Shown: one piece after another, positions 9,211 through 18,029 of the stretch
Numbering within the stretch: position 1 is the stretch's first letter
Layout of the letters: each line of letters begins with the position of its first letter
DNA from: Aldersonia sp. NBC_00410
GTDB taxonomy: Bacteria > Actinomycetota > Actinomycetes > Mycobacteriales > Mycobacteriaceae
DNA length: 64,000 nt
Reading direction: 5' to 3'
Assembly: GCF_026342035.1 (NCBI RefSeq)
Contig: NZ_JAPENM010000004.1
Location: 248,001-312,000 of the forward strand
Notes under the pieces: generated by a model
What the model saw: the letters and a program-made list of their open reading frames with translations, nothing else
Databases searched by the model: none
What the model was told of the DNA's origin: nothing
Program-made: the position numbers and the translations under genes

Positions 9211-9915
9211 CTATTCACCACCCCCGACCGCCGCGGTGGCCTCCTCGATGATCGCGCGCATGGCACGCTCCGCCCCCGCGGCGTCCCGGCGCCGGATCGC
9301 CCGCGCCACCTCGTCGTGCAGTTCGATGGCCACCGGGTTCGGTGTCGCCGGCATCATTCCGTGATGGGTGCGGCCGGTCAGCACCTCGGCGACGACGTCG
9401 TAGAGCGCGCGCAACATCTCGTTTCCGCTCGCGTCGAGCAGCGTGCGGTGAAAGATCTTGTCCGCGAGCAGGTATGCCTCCAAATCACCGGCTCTGGCGT
9501 GCACCGACATGTCCGAGACGGCGGCGGCCATGATTCGGCCTTGATGCGCGTCGGCGCGGTCGGCCGCCAGCGCCGCGGCAACCGGCTCGAATCCGCGCCG
9601 CAACTCGGTGAGCGAGAGGAGTTGCTCGGCACGGTCACCGTCCTCGAGTCGCCAACGGATCACCCTCGGGTCGAACACGTTCCACTTCGCGCGGGGCTGG
9701 ATCGTGATCCCCACCCGGCGCCGCGAGGCGGCCAGGCCCATCGACTCCAGCACCCGGACCGCCTCGCGGGCGACACTGCGTGAGACCGAGTACTGGGCAC
9801 CGATGCCGTCGAGCGTGATCACCTGCCCGGCGACGAGTCGACCGGAGACGATTCCGCTGCCGAGTCCGTCCACGACGCTGCCGTGTAGTTCACCAACGTT
9901 TGCAGGCACTACCAC
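9211..9915 (-). CDS. gntR: FadR-subfamily GntR regulator, probable gluconate repressor
   Basis: 234 residues. An N-terminal winged helix-turn-helix (about 10-75, with [19 protein letters not shown]) is followed by an all-helical FCD effector domain with the metal-ligand pattern D...H...H (for example [16 protein letters not shown]). It is divergent from gntK-gntP with a 126-base intergenic region, so autoregulation and repression of the gluconate genes relieved by gluconate or a phosphorylated form is the natural reading, but this is inference from position. The start may be the GTG at 9915 or the second GTG two codons on. Confidence 0.85.
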   Translation of the reverse strand: MVVPANVGELHGSVVDGLGSGIVSGRLVAGQVITLDGIGAQYSVSRSVAREAVRVLESMGLAASRRRVGITIQPRAKWNVFDPRVIRWRLEDGDRAEQLLSLTELRRGFEPVAAALAADRADAHQGRIMAAAVSDMSVHARAGDLEAYLLADKIFHRTLLDASGNEMLRALYDVVAEVLTGRTHHGMMPATPNPVAIELHDEVARAIRRRDAAGAERAMRAIIEEATAAVGGGE

Positions 9916-9987
9916 GCAATCATCATGTCATCATCGCGACTATCTGGATAAAGAAATGATGAATATCCGCTAACTACTTGCAAAAGT

Positions 9988-10004
9988 ATGACTTTATTGG
10001 TCAT
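9988..10004. promoter_or_regulatory. Candidate GntR operator in the gntR/gntK intergenic region
   Basis: 17-bp inverted repeat ATGAC-N7-GTCAT in an A/T-rich stretch between the divergent genes, 38 bases before the gntK start. A second set of half-site-like words (TCATCAT at 9919-9936, ATGATGA at 9956-9962) lies nearer gntR. FadR-type repressors bind short palindromes of this size. The assignment rests on position and symmetry only. Confidence 0.4.
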
Positions 10005-10041
10005 GATGTGACGGCAGACACACTCATGAAGGAGCGTTGCG

Positions 10042-10560
10042 ATGCAAGACCTCGTCGTTATGGGGGTATCCGGGTCCGGCAAATCAACGGTCGGAGCCGC
10101 GCTCGCGCAGCGGTTGCGCGTGCCGTTCGCCGACGCCGACGACTTCCACCCACCGGCCAACATCGCGAAAATGACCGCAGGTCACGCCCTCGACGACGAG
10201 GATCGACGGCCATGGCTCGACGCGCTCGGCAACTGGCTCGCGTCGCACCCCGACGGCGCCGTGCTGAGCTGTTCGGCTCTCAAACGCGCGTACCGGGACC
10301 GGCTGCGCGACTTCTGTCCCGATCTGGAGTTCGTGCATCTGCATGGCGAGCGCGCGGTGATCGAGCGCCGCCAATCCAGCCGCCCGGGGCATTTCATGCC
10401 CGCTTCCCTGCTCGACTCGCAGTTCGCCACCCTCGAGCCGCTCGCTGCCGATGAGCGCGGGCTGCTCGTCGACGTCGATCAGAGCGTCGACACCATCGTC
10501 ACCGCGTACCTGGCCGAAACCGGCACCACCCCGGACACTCGACAGCCTAGGGAGAACTGA
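10042..10560 (+). CDS. gntK: Gluconokinase
   Basis: 172 residues. Phosphorylates gluconate to 6-phosphogluconate, feeding the pentose-phosphate pathway. The Walker A loop is MGVSGSGKSTVGAAL (about 6-20); DADDFHPPANIAKMTAG and SCSALKRAYRDRLR are diagnostic of GntK-type kinases (shikimate-kinase fold), and GHFMPASLLDSQFATLE is the conserved C-terminal motif. AAGGAG lies seven bases before the ATG. The stop overlaps the gntP start by one base (TGATG), so the two are one operon. Confidence 0.95.
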   Translation: MQDLVVMGVSGSGKSTVGAALAQRLRVPFADADDFHPPANIAKMTAGHALDDEDRRPWLDALGNWLASHPDGAVLSCSALKRAYRDRLRDFCPDLEFVHLHGERAVIERRQSSRPGHFMPASLLDSQFATLEPLAADERGLLVDVDQSVDTIVTAYLAETGTTPDTRQPREN

Positions 10561-11948
10561 TGTCCACCGTGTCCACGCTCGCGGCCACCGAGATGGTCGA
10601 ACCGGTCGCGGCCGGCTGGCAGCTGATCACCGCGGCATTGGCGGGCATCGCAGTCATCGTCGTGCTGATCACCGTCGCCAAGCTGCACCCGTTCCTCGCG
10701 CTGATCTTCGGCGCGCTGACCGTCGGAATCATTGCGGGCGAGAACATTCAGAAGGTCCTGGCGTCATTCGCGACCGGCTTCGGCGCGACCGCGGCGGGCG
10801 TTGGCATCCTTATCGCGCTCGGCGCAATGTTCGCCAAGTTGCTCGCCGACTCCGGCGGCGCCGACCAGATCGTCGACACGATCATCGGGCACGCCTCGGT
10901 CCGCGCTCTGCCGTGGGCGATGGCGCTGGTCGGCGCCATCATCGGTCTGCCGATGTTCTTCGAGATCGGCCTGGTCCTGCTGATGCCGGTGATCTATCTG
11001 GTGGCGCGGCGGGCGCAGGTCTCCATCATCACGATCGGCATTCCGACGCTGGCCGGCCTGTCCGTCATGCACGGCCTGGTGCCGCCGCACCCCGGGCCGC
11101 TGATCGCCATCGACGCACTCGGCGCCGACCTCGGCGTGACGCTGGCACTCGGTGTACTGGTCGCGGTGCCGACCCTGATCATCGCCGGGCCGCTGTTCGG
11201 CAAGGTTGCCGGCCGGTGGGTGGACGTACCGCCCCCGCACACGTTCGATACGGACGATTTCGCCACCGAACTGAAGCGCCGCCCCTCGTTCCGCGTCACG
11301 ATGTTCAGCGTTCTGCTCCCGGTCGTGCTGATGATGGGCAAAGCGCTGGTCGACATCTTCATCAAAGATGAGGACGATCTCGTCCGGCAGACCTTCGATG
11401 TGCTCGGTACCCCACTGGTTGCGCTGCTGATCTCCGTGATCGTCGCGATGTTCACCCTCGGCCGCGGCTCCGGCATGACCCGGCCGGAGATCTCCAAGTG
11501 CGTGGAGAACGCACTGCCGGCGATCGCCGGGATCCTGCTCATCGTTGCCGCGGGCGGCGGGTTCAAGCAGGTGCTGATCGACACGGGCATCGGAACACTG
11601 CTCGCGGACTGGGCCAAGGGCGCGAATATCTCAGTCATCCTGCTGGCCTGGGTACTCGCGGCGCTGATCCGCCTCGCCACCGGGTCGGCGACCGTCGCGA
11701 CCATCACCGCCTCGTCGCTGATGGTCGGCCTGGTCGAAGGTCTGAGCACAGGTGAGACCTCGCTGGTGGTGCTCGCCGTCGGCGCAGGATCGCTGTTCTT
11801 CTCCCATGTCAACGACGCCGGTTTCTGGCTGGTGAAGGAATTCTTCGGCCTCTCGGTCGGCCAGACGATCAAGACCTGGTCGATCATGGAGACGATCCTG
11901 TCGGTCTGCGGCCTGATCTTCGTATTGCTACTCGGCCTGGTGATCTGA
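10560..11948 (+). CDS. gntP: Gluconate:H+ symporter, GntP family
   Basis: 462 residues, about 12-14 hydrophobic segments across the whole length. Family motifs include GVGILIALGAMFAKLLADSG (about 81-100), HGLVPPHPGPLIAID, a conserved substrate-site motif of GntP permeases, and SHVNDAGFWLVKEFFGLS near the C-terminus. Imports gluconate through the cytoplasmic membrane. It is translationally linked to gntK and controlled by the divergent gntR-type gene. A porin gene (11990-12625) converges on its end. Confidence 0.95.
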   Translation: MSTVSTLAATEMVEPVAAGWQLITAALAGIAVIVVLITVAKLHPFLALIFGALTVGIIAGENIQKVLASFATGFGATAAGVGILIALGAMFAKLLADSGGADQIVDTIIGHASVRALPWAMALVGAIIGLPMFFEIGLVLLMPVIYLVARRAQVSIITIGIPTLAGLSVMHGLVPPHPGPLIAIDALGADLGVTLALGVLVAVPTLIIAGPLFGKVAGRWVDVPPPHTFDTDDFATELKRRPSFRVTMFSVLLPVVLMMGKALVDIFIKDEDDLVRQTFDVLGTPLVALLISVIVAMFTLGRGSGMTRPEISKCVENALPAIAGILLIVAAGGGFKQVLIDTGIGTLLADWAKGANISVILLAWVLAALIRLATGSATVATITASSLMVGLVEGLSTGETSLVVLAVGAGSLFFSHVNDAGFWLVKEFFGLSVGQTIKTWSIMETILSVCGLIFVLLLGLVI

Positions 11949-11989
11949 CCCGGCCTGGATCGCCGCCCCCGTCTGCAGTGGTCAGCGAG

Positions 11990-12625
11990 TCAGTGATCCC
12001 AGATCTTGCCGTACGTGGTCACCGAATCCCCCCGGGGCGTCGTCACGGTGAGAAATGGACGGATGCTGATCATGCCCATCACTCCGGAGATCGAGCCGTG
12101 CACTCCTTGGATCGCGATGGTCCCCGCGGGACCGGCGACCTCAGCAGCGGCGACGTCGACCGTCTGGATGCCCGGTCCGTAGCCGACACTGAACGAATAG
12201 CCCGCGGTCGGAAGCAGATTCTTGAACTGGATTCCCGGTAGGTTCTGGTCGGTGTCGCCACCCGGGGTCGTGTAGTTCGTGCTCAGCGTGCCGGTCGGCG
12301 AAAACGGATACCCGACCTGATAGCCGAGCGTGAACACGCCGGTGAAGGTCTCGGCGCCGGGGCCGCTGACGGCATAGCCAGCGAGACCGTCATGGAACCA
12401 CTCTCGCGAGAGCGGGTTGCGGTCGAGCGGTGGCACGAACTGGAAGCTGGTGTCCGACAATTGCACTTCGATGCGCAGACCCGATGGCGTCACCAACGAC
12501 GACGTGTTGTCGACCGCGGCACCGGCGGCCCCGGTGCCGAAGACCATCGCCGCGGCAACCCCAAGGACGAGGGCCACCACTGATACGACCCGACGAACGG
12601 ATGCCTGCGAAGCCCTACTTGTCAT
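11990..12625 (-). CDS. MspA-family outer-membrane porin (copy 1)
   Basis: 211 residues with a signal peptide of about 33 (hydrophobic core VVSVVALVLGVAAAMVFG, cleavage after GAAGA). MspA-family landmarks in order: PLDRNPLSREWFHDG, GPGAETFTGVFTLGYQVGYPFS, YGPGIQTVDV and the terminal TTPRGDSVTTYGKIW. These porins form oligomeric channels in the mycolate outer membrane for small hydrophilic solutes. The segment matching the MspA constriction reads TTPGGDTDQN, so acidic residues are kept. The start at 12625 has AGGTGG eight bases upstream; an upstream in-frame extension was discarded. Close to the gluconate genes. Confidence 0.92.
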   Translation of the reverse strand: MTSRASQASVRRVVSVVALVLGVAAAMVFGTGAAGAAVDNTSSLVTPSGLRIEVQLSDTSFQFVPPLDRNPLSREWFHDGLAGYAVSGPGAETFTGVFTLGYQVGYPFSPTGTLSTNYTTPGGDTDQNLPGIQFKNLLPTAGYSFSVGYGPGIQTVDVAAAEVAGPAGTIAIQGVHGSISGVMGMISIRPFLTVTTPRGDSVTTYGKIWDH

Positions 12626-12759
12626 GACGTGACCACCTAGATTTCCCGCGCTCATGCGCGTGCGCGACCTGAGGTCGGCGGACCGGATACCGACAGCGAA
12701 TTTCACGAGAGCAAGGCCCGGTCGGGTACGTCGATCGGCGCCTGACGTGAGCGTATTGC

Positions 12760-12775
12760 GTTAGGGGTCCCTAAC
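12760..12775. promoter_or_regulatory. Inverted repeat upstream of porin gene 1
   Basis: GTTAGGG-GT-CCCTAAC, seven-base arms around two bases, 135 bp upstream of the porin start and inside the 199-bp gap between the porin and the SMP-30-type gene. It could be an operator for the porin promoter. It is not a match to the IdeR iron box, whose half-sites are spaced differently. The rest of the gap shows nothing else I can name. Confidence 0.35.
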
Positions 12776-12824
12776 AACGCGAAATGACCGATGTTGCAGA
12801 GAATTAGCGGTGTCGTCCGTGCGG

Positions 12825-13793
12825 CTACGGCGTGGCCGTTCGCGCTCCCGGGTCGAATCCACCCGGAATTTCGTACACCGCACCGTCGAAGCCCGCCCGG
12901 AACAACCGGCCCTGCCCGAACCCACCGGTTCCGCGCCCGTAGCTCAGCACGCTCGACAACGGCAATCCGCTTGCGAGCACGCAGAATTGGTTCGGCGCAT
13001 CGATGCGGATGACCTGGCCGCCGGCATTGGTCGGCACGATCGGGCGGTCCTGCGAATCGAGTGTCAGCCCGTCGGGCGCGGCGAAGACGTCCGTGCCGCC
13101 GAAGGTCAACAGCGACTCCGGTGCACCGGGATTCGCCGTCGGGATCCGGCTGACCCCCGGGTTGACGAACGTCCGGGAAACGTAGAGGTAGCGGTCGTCC
13201 GCGCCGAGTACCGCACCGTTCGCACTGGGGAACCTGCCCCAGTCGGCCTGCACTACTCCGTTCGGATACACCCGACCGATCAGCTGACCGAAATCGTTGG
13301 TGGCGTATATCGTTCCGTCCCGGGCCACGTCCATCCCGTTGGCCGCGCTGAGCCCGGTGACGAACGGCGTGAGATTGCCGGTGGCAACGTCGAGTTTCGC
13401 GATCGACGCCTGCCGCAATGTGTCGCCGAGCAGCACCCGCGGATCCGCGCCGTAGCCGACCAGCAGCGTGCCGTCCGGTGCCCAGGCGAGTGCGCCTGCG
13501 CCGGTTCCACCCGGGACCGTAGCTATCGGGACCGCTGCGGCGCCGGGTGCGTCGACCCGGTAGACGCGCCCAGTGAAGAGGTCGGTCGTGTACAGCCGAC
13601 CGCTCGGATCGATGGTCAGCCCTTCCAGTGCGGCACCGGGCACGCGGGCCACCAACACCGGCGGCTGCCCGGCGCCGGGGCAGATCGGTGCCGCGGCGAC
13701 CGTCGGTGCGGAGATGACCGTCGCCGCGGCGGCCGCGAGCGCCCCGCAGCAGAGCGAGACGATCGACCGGAGACCTACCCTCGATGTGCGCAT
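12825..13793 (-). CDS. Secreted SMP-30/gluconolactonase-like beta-propeller protein
   Basis: 322 residues. A Sec signal peptide ([20 protein letters not shown]..., cleavage near TVAAA, about residue 35) precedes repeated propeller blades with the pattern [44 protein letters not shown] and [19 protein letters not shown]-30/LRE-type propellers are calcium-dependent lactonases or hydrolases; some members only bind ligand. The gene lies near gntK-gntP and a porin, so sugar-lactone hydrolysis outside the membrane is a reasonable guess, but catalytic residues were not verified. The ATG at 13793 was chosen for its signal peptide. Confidence 0.75.
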   Translation of the reverse strand: MRTSRVGLRSIVSLCCGALAAAAATVISAPTVAAAPICPGAGQPPVLVARVPGAALEGLTIDPSGRLYTTDLFTGRVYRVDAPGAAAVPIATVPGGTGAGALAWAPDGTLLVGYGADPRVLLGDTLRQASIAKLDVATGNLTPFVTGLSAANGMDVARDGTIYATNDFGQLIGRVYPNGVVQADWGRFPSANGAVLGADDRYLYVSRTFVNPGVSRIPTANPGAPESLLTFGGTDVFAAPDGLTLDSQDRPIVPTNAGGQVIRIDAPNQFCVLASGLPLSSVLSYGRGTGGFGQGRLFRAGFDGAVYEIPGGFDPGARTATP

Positions 13794-13868
13794 TCCGCCA
13801 TTCTCGGCTTTCGCGCAGCCCCGGGTGAGCAAACAACCGAAGAGCATGCCCAAGTAATCTCTACTGGC

Positions 13869-14816
13869 GTGAGCGCAACGGGAGCAACAGCAGTCGGCAT
13901 CGCCAACTTTTCGACGGATGGCACGGTCCTCGATACGTGGTACCCGAGCCCTGAGCTCGGCAGTTTCTCCGCTTCGGAGACGACGCAGCTCGACGATCCG
14001 CCGGCCGAGCTGGCCGCGCTCGTCGGAGACGACGAGGCCAGGGGTGTGCGGCAGGTGGCGGTACGCACCACAATCGCCGACCTCGCGGCGCCGCCGATCG
14101 ACGCCCACGACGCCTACCTGCGGCTACACCTGCTCTCGCACCGGCTCATCCGCCCGCACGGCGCGAACCTCGACGGCATCTTCGGGCTGCTGGCCAATGT
14201 GGTGTGGACCAACCACGGTCCCGCGGCGGTCGACGGCTTCGAGCAGGTGCGTGCCCGGCTGCGCGCGCGGGGACAGGTGACCGTCTACGGCGTCGACAAG
14301 TTCCCCCGCATGGTCGACTACGTCCTGCCCAGCGGAGTCCGCATCGCCGACGCCGACCGGGTGCGACTCGGCGCCCACCTGGCCGCCGGCACCACCGTCA
14401 TGCACGAGGGATTCGTCAACTACAACGCCGGGACCCTGGGCAACTCGATGATCGAGGGCCGGATCTCGGCCGGCGTGGTGGTCGACGACGGCAGCGACAT
14501 CGGGGGTGGCGCCTCGACCATGGGCACCCTGTCCGGCGGTGGCAAGCAGGTCATTTCGGTCGGCAAGCGCTGCCTGCTCGGCGCGAACGCCGGCCTCGGC
14601 ATCTCCCTCGGCGACGACTGCGTGCTCGAAGCCGGCCTCTATCTCACCGCCGGGACCAAGGTCACCGGGCCGGACGGGACCGTCGTCAAGGCGGCCACGC
14701 TGAACGGCCAGAGCAACATCCTGTTCCGACGTAACTCGGTGTCCGGCGCGGTCGAGGTCGTGCCATGGAAAGGCACCGGCATCGAGCTGAACGCCGCGCT
14801 GCACAAGAACGACTGA
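13869..14816 (+). CDS. dapD: Tetrahydrodipicolinate N-succinyltransferase
   Basis: 315 residues, close to the 317 of mycobacterial DapD. Succinylates tetrahydrodipicolinate in the lysine/DAP pathway. A C-terminal left-handed beta-helix is visible: hexapeptide repeats such as [35 protein letters not shown] and [20 protein letters not shown]. The gene starts at GTG 13869. A TAATCT box at 13855-13860 lies eight bases upstream and no Shine-Dalgarno is seen, so the mRNA is probably leaderless. The much longer in-frame extension upstream is antisense to the SMP-30 gene and was discarded. It converges on the SnoaL-like gene. Confidence 0.95.
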   Translation: MSATGATAVGIANFSTDGTVLDTWYPSPELGSFSASETTQLDDPPAELAALVGDDEARGVRQVAVRTTIADLAAPPIDAHDAYLRLHLLSHRLIRPHGANLDGIFGLLANVVWTNHGPAAVDGFEQVRARLRARGQVTVYGVDKFPRMVDYVLPSGVRIADADRVRLGAHLAAGTTVMHEGFVNYNAGTLGNSMIEGRISAGVVVDDGSDIGGGASTMGTLSGGGKQVISVGKRCLLGANAGLGISLGDDCVLEAGLYLTAGTKVTGPDGTVVKAATLNGQSNILFRRNSVSGAVEVVPWKGTGIELNAALHKND

Positions 14817-14826
14817 CCGCGCCCGT

Positions 14827-15300
14827 CTACACGTTTTTCATTGCGGCCGGCGCGGCGAGCAGTTTGCCGCCCGCTCGCACCCACTCGCCGACCACTCGCG
14901 GTGCATCGCGCACGGGGTTGTAGACGTCCTCCTGCTCGGCGAACAGGCCATTGCCCGCATAGACCACGCGGGACCAATTCGGGAAGGCGAATTCGACCCC
15001 TGCCTCGGTCGGGTGGTCGAGGATGTTGTCCACACCGAAGACGACGGCATCGTTCGAATCGTCGAATGCGCGCCAGGTCTGGGCAATTCGCATATGCGGG
15101 AACGGCGCCATGACCTCGCGGATCCAGGACCGAACCGCTTCGCGACCGTGGAACGTGCCGTAGGCGTGCTCGATGTAGACCACGTCGGGGGTGAAGAGAT
15201 CGGCGAATCCCGACCAGTCCCCCGAACGCGAACAATCCGCCACTACGTCGTCGTAGTGGCGGATTGCCGCAAGTACTTCTGTGTGCTCGAAGCGGCCCAC
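14827..15300 (-). CDS. SnoaL-like/NTF2-fold protein
   Basis: 157 residues of the NTF2-like cone fold: an N-terminal helix HTEVLAAIRHYDDVVADC, then SGDWSGFADLFTPDVVYIEHAYGTFHGREAVRSW, the usual SnoaL core in which a Tyr/His/Asp pocket lies. Such proteins are cyclases, isomerases, hydrolases or ligand-binding proteins, so no substrate can be assigned. GAGGAGC precedes the GTG start. It converges on dapD with only ten bases between stops. The upstream gap 15301-15373 separates it from porin 2 and may hold its promoter. Confidence 0.8.
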   Translation of the reverse strand: MGRFEHTEVLAAIRHYDDVVADCSRSGDWSGFADLFTPDVVYIEHAYGTFHGREAVRSWIREVMAPFPHMRIAQTWRAFDDSNDAVVFGVDNILDHPTEAGVEFAFPNWSRVVYAGNGLFAEQEDVYNPVRDAPRVVGEWVRAGGKLLAAPAAMKNV

Positions 15301-15373
15301 CGGTGCTCCTCGTTCGACTCGGCTATCACTGGAACGTGTTCCAATAATAGCCGCGCCGATCGCGCGTCCGGGA

Positions 15374-16018
15374 CTAGACGGCCCAGGCCTTGCCGTAGGT
15401 CGTCACGCTGTCGCCGCGACTACTGGTGACGGTGACGTACGGCCTAACGTTGGTCTGCCCGAGGACGCCGGTGACGGTGCCATGGAAGCCGGCGATCCGG
15501 ATCGAACCCTCCGCACCCGAGATCGCACCCGAGGCTACCTCGACGGTCTGGACGCCCGGACCGAATCCAGTGGAGATCTCCACGCCCAGGGTGGGGATCA
15601 GGTTCCCGAGGGTGGGTCCGGAATTGGTGCCGACGCTGATGCCGAGCGACGGCGTGCTGTAGGAGAACTTCAGCTGACCGCTCAGCGTGGCCGGGTAGCC
15701 GACCTGGTACCCGATGGCAACCTTGCCGGAGAAGTCCTTGGTGTCGCCACCGCCAACCCGGAAGCCCGCGACGCCGCTGTGGGTCCATTCACGGGTGAGC
15801 GGATTGCCGTCGAGCGGAGCCATGAACTGGATGTTCGTGTCGGACTGACGGGCCTCGATCGACAGTCCGTCGGCGGTGACGATCTCCGTCGCGTTGTCGA
15901 GGGCGGCGTTCGCCGTCCCTGCCCCGAGGATCAGCGCCGCCCCGGTCGACGCCGCGATCGCCAGAGCGATCGACTGAGCAGCAATCCGCTTGCGGAGCTG
16001 AGGGCGAAAACGTGCCAT
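15374..16018 (-). CDS. MspA-family outer-membrane porin (copy 2)
   Basis: 214 residues. Signal peptide about 33 (hydrophobic core SIALAIAASTGAALILGAG, cleavage after TANA). It shares with copy 1 the landmarks PLDGNPLTREWTHSG, IGYQVGYPA, FGPGVQTVEV and RGDSVTTYGKAW. The region matching the MspA constriction reads STPSLGISVGTNSGPTLG and has no acidic residue, unlike copy 1. Two different subunits close together recall NfpA/NfpB of Nocardia farcinica, which form mixed channels. An earlier ATG at 16048 would add ten residues before the signal peptide; the ATG at 16018 is preferred. Confidence 0.92.
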   Translation of the reverse strand: MARFRPQLRKRIAAQSIALAIAASTGAALILGAGTANAALDNATEIVTADGLSIEARQSDTNIQFMAPLDGNPLTREWTHSGVAGFRVGGGDTKDFSGKVAIGYQVGYPATLSGQLKFSYSTPSLGISVGTNSGPTLGNLIPTLGVEISTGFGPGVQTVEVASGAISGAEGSIRIAGFHGTVTGVLGQTNVRPYVTVTSSRGDSVTTYGKAWAV

Positions 16019-16075
16019 TACGTGTGTCCAATCCTGTGCCGCCGACATGTGCTGGGCCCCCGATCGGCATGACCC

Positions 16076-16103
16076 ATACTACTCGCGCTTTCCGGTGTAG
16101 CAA
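16076..16103 (-). promoter_or_regulatory. Putative sigma-A-like promoter of porin gene 2
   Basis: On the minus strand TTGCTA (16103-16098), 16 bases, TAGTAT (16081-16076). Transcription would begin near 16069, about 50 bases before the ATG at 16018. Both boxes match the vegetative consensus at four of six positions or better. Confidence 0.45.
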
Positions 16104-16558
16104 TCATCCTGCAAACCTTGGATATGGTCGCGTTTGAGACTGTCCCGTGACACGGATTGCGAGCCCCCGCGTTTCGGTAGGAAAGCACTGCCGACCAAAC
16201 CCGCGATGAGAGTATCGGCTAACCCCACGCCAAGCAATTGTTTCGCACACCCTGCGCGTGTCTCAATTACCCGAGAAACCCACTGCGTCCAGCGCATACA
16301 CGGAAAGGGTGAATTTTCAACTGCTAGGTCATCGCCCGCTGCGTGTTTGCTGTTACACCACGTGGCGAACAGTGTTTCGTCCGGACGAGCGGGCCGGGGA
16401 CCAAGCCAGTGTCGGGGTCGGCGACCGCAAACGGGGCCTCGATCGATACCGGATCGAGACCCCGGCGCACCGCCGCGCAGCGACCCCGCGAACTGCCGGC
16501 CGGCGCCGCCGAGGGGACGGTTCTGCAACCATCCAGCGCACTCACGAGCGCGGGCCGG
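16104..16558. other. Intergenic stretch without a supported gene
   Basis: About 450 bases between the porin promoter and the end of fadD36. The first 250 bases are less GC-rich than the surroundings. Several open frames cross it in both directions, but none has a start signal, a recognisable domain or a convincing third-base GC pattern. I found no tRNA-like fold, repeat or terminator. Confidence 0.5.
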
Positions 16559-17983
16559 CTACTGCGCGGCGCGACCGAGTCTCTTCTTCTGGACTTTGCC
16601 CATCGCGTTGCGCGGCAACTCGTCGACCACGATCACCTCGCGGGGGCGTTTGTGCACCGACAGCTGCGTCGCGACGTGCTCGATCAACTGCTCCGGCGCG
16701 ACGTCCGCGGCGGGCCTGAGCACGACGAATGCGACGACCCGCTGGCCGAGGTCGGGATCGGGAGCGCCGATCACGGCCACCTCGGCAACCTGCGGGTGGC
16801 CGAGCAGCGCCGTCTCCACCTCTCCCGCCCCGATTCGGTAGCCGCCGGACTTGATGAGGTCCGTCGACTCGCGACCGACAATGCGGTGGAATCCGTCGGC
16901 GTCGATCGCGGCGACGTCACCGGTCTTGAACCAGCCGTCCTCGGTCCACACGTCCGCGGTCGCCTCGGCGCGGCCCAGATAACCGTCGAACAGCATCGGC
17001 CCACGCACCTGCAATCCGCCGATGCTCTCCCCGTCGTGGGCTACATCGCCGCCGTGCTCGTCGCGCAGCCGCGTCGCCACGCCTGCCACCGGTACGCCGA
17101 CCCAGCCCGGGCGCCGCTCCCCGTCGGCACGGGTGGACACGGTGATCATCGTTTCGCTCATGCCGTAGCGCTCCACGGGTGCGTGCCCGGTCAGCTCGGC
17201 GATCCGCTCGAACACCGGCACGGGCAGCGGTGCGCTACCGGACACCAGCAGCCGAGCCGAACTCAGCGCTCGCGCCGACTCCGGATCCTCGGCGATTCGC
17301 GACCACACGGTGGGCACACCGAAATACATCGATCCGCCCGCCCGGGCGTAGGCCTGCGGGGTCGGCTTTCCGGTATGGACGAGCGGGCTGCCGACCCGCA
17401 GCGGCCCGAGCAGGCCGAGAATCAGCCCGTGCACGTGGAACAGGGGAAGACCGTGCACCAGCACATCGTTGGCCGTCCATGCCCACGCCTCGGCGAGGGC
17501 GTCGAGACCTGCCATGATCGCCGACCGGCGCAGCACCACTCCCTTCGGCGGCCCGGTCGTGCCGGAGGTGTACAGCACGAACGCCGCAGCCTCGGGCGCC
17601 GGCTCCGGATAGCTGTGCCAGGAGCGCGCATGCAGCCGCACCGGGATCACCGGCAGCTCGACGCCGCACTCGCCGGGGGCGACGCCGAGCCAGGCCTGAG
17701 CACCGGAATCGCGCAGGATGTGCGCGAGTTCGGCAGTACCGGAATCGGGCGGCACCGGGACCGCAGTCACCCCCGCGATCAGGCAACCGATCACCGCGAG
17801 CACCGTGGTCGGGGTGGGCGCAGCGAGGATCGCGACCCGATCGGCCCGGGCGACCCGCTCGGCCACCGAGGTTGCCGCACCGATGAGGTCGCTGCGCGAG
17901 AACGTCGTATCGGCGATCGTGACCGCGTCCGGAATGTCGGCGCCCTGGGCGACGGCGTGCGGATTCAGGGAACTGAGGAGCAC
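16559..17983 (-). CDS. fadD36: Acyl-CoA synthetase FadD36 (malonyl-CoA synthetase-like)
   Basis: 474 residues, short for an acyl-CoA synthetase. AMP-binding landmarks: VLYTSGTTGPPKGVVL (about residues 137-152), VERYGMSETM, GRESTDLIKSGGYRIGAGEVE and the terminal PRNAMGKVQKKRL with the adenylating lysine. It follows Rv1193 closely along its whole length. Short enzymes of this type resemble MatB malonyl-CoA or methylmalonyl-CoA synthetases, so the substrate may be a short dicarboxylate and not a fatty acid. The GTG start at 17983 begins MLLSSLNPHAVAQG like the mycobacterial protein. Confidence 0.9.
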   Translation of the reverse strand: MLLSSLNPHAVAQGADIPDAVTIADTTFSRSDLIGAATSVAERVARADRVAILAAPTPTTVLAVIGCLIAGVTAVPVPPDSGTAELAHILRDSGAQAWLGVAPGECGVELPVIPVRLHARSWHSYPEPAPEAAAFVLYTSGTTGPPKGVVLRRSAIMAGLDALAEAWAWTANDVLVHGLPLFHVHGLILGLLGPLRVGSPLVHTGKPTPQAYARAGGSMYFGVPTVWSRIAEDPESARALSSARLLVSGSAPLPVPVFERIAELTGHAPVERYGMSETMITVSTRADGERRPGWVGVPVAGVATRLRDEHGGDVAHDGESIGGLQVRGPMLFDGYLGRAEATADVWTEDGWFKTGDVAAIDADGFHRIVGRESTDLIKSGGYRIGAGEVETALLGHPQVAEVAVIGAPDPDLGQRVVAFVVLRPAADVAPEQLIEHVATQLSVHKRPREVIVVDELPRNAMGKVQKKRLGRAAQ

Positions 17984-18029
17984 GCCGAAACGGTACCGCC
18001 GGCTCGGTGCGGCGCGCGCGTGAGCCCGC

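Noticed and set aside
12760-12775. IdeR/DtxR-type iron box
   Set aside because: The TTAGG and CCTAA words are present, but their spacing is four bases, unlike the 19-bp IdeR box.
16079-16528. 149-codon minus-strand frame and a plus-strand frame from 16258
   Set aside because: No start signal, domain or convincing codon pattern; treated as intergenic.
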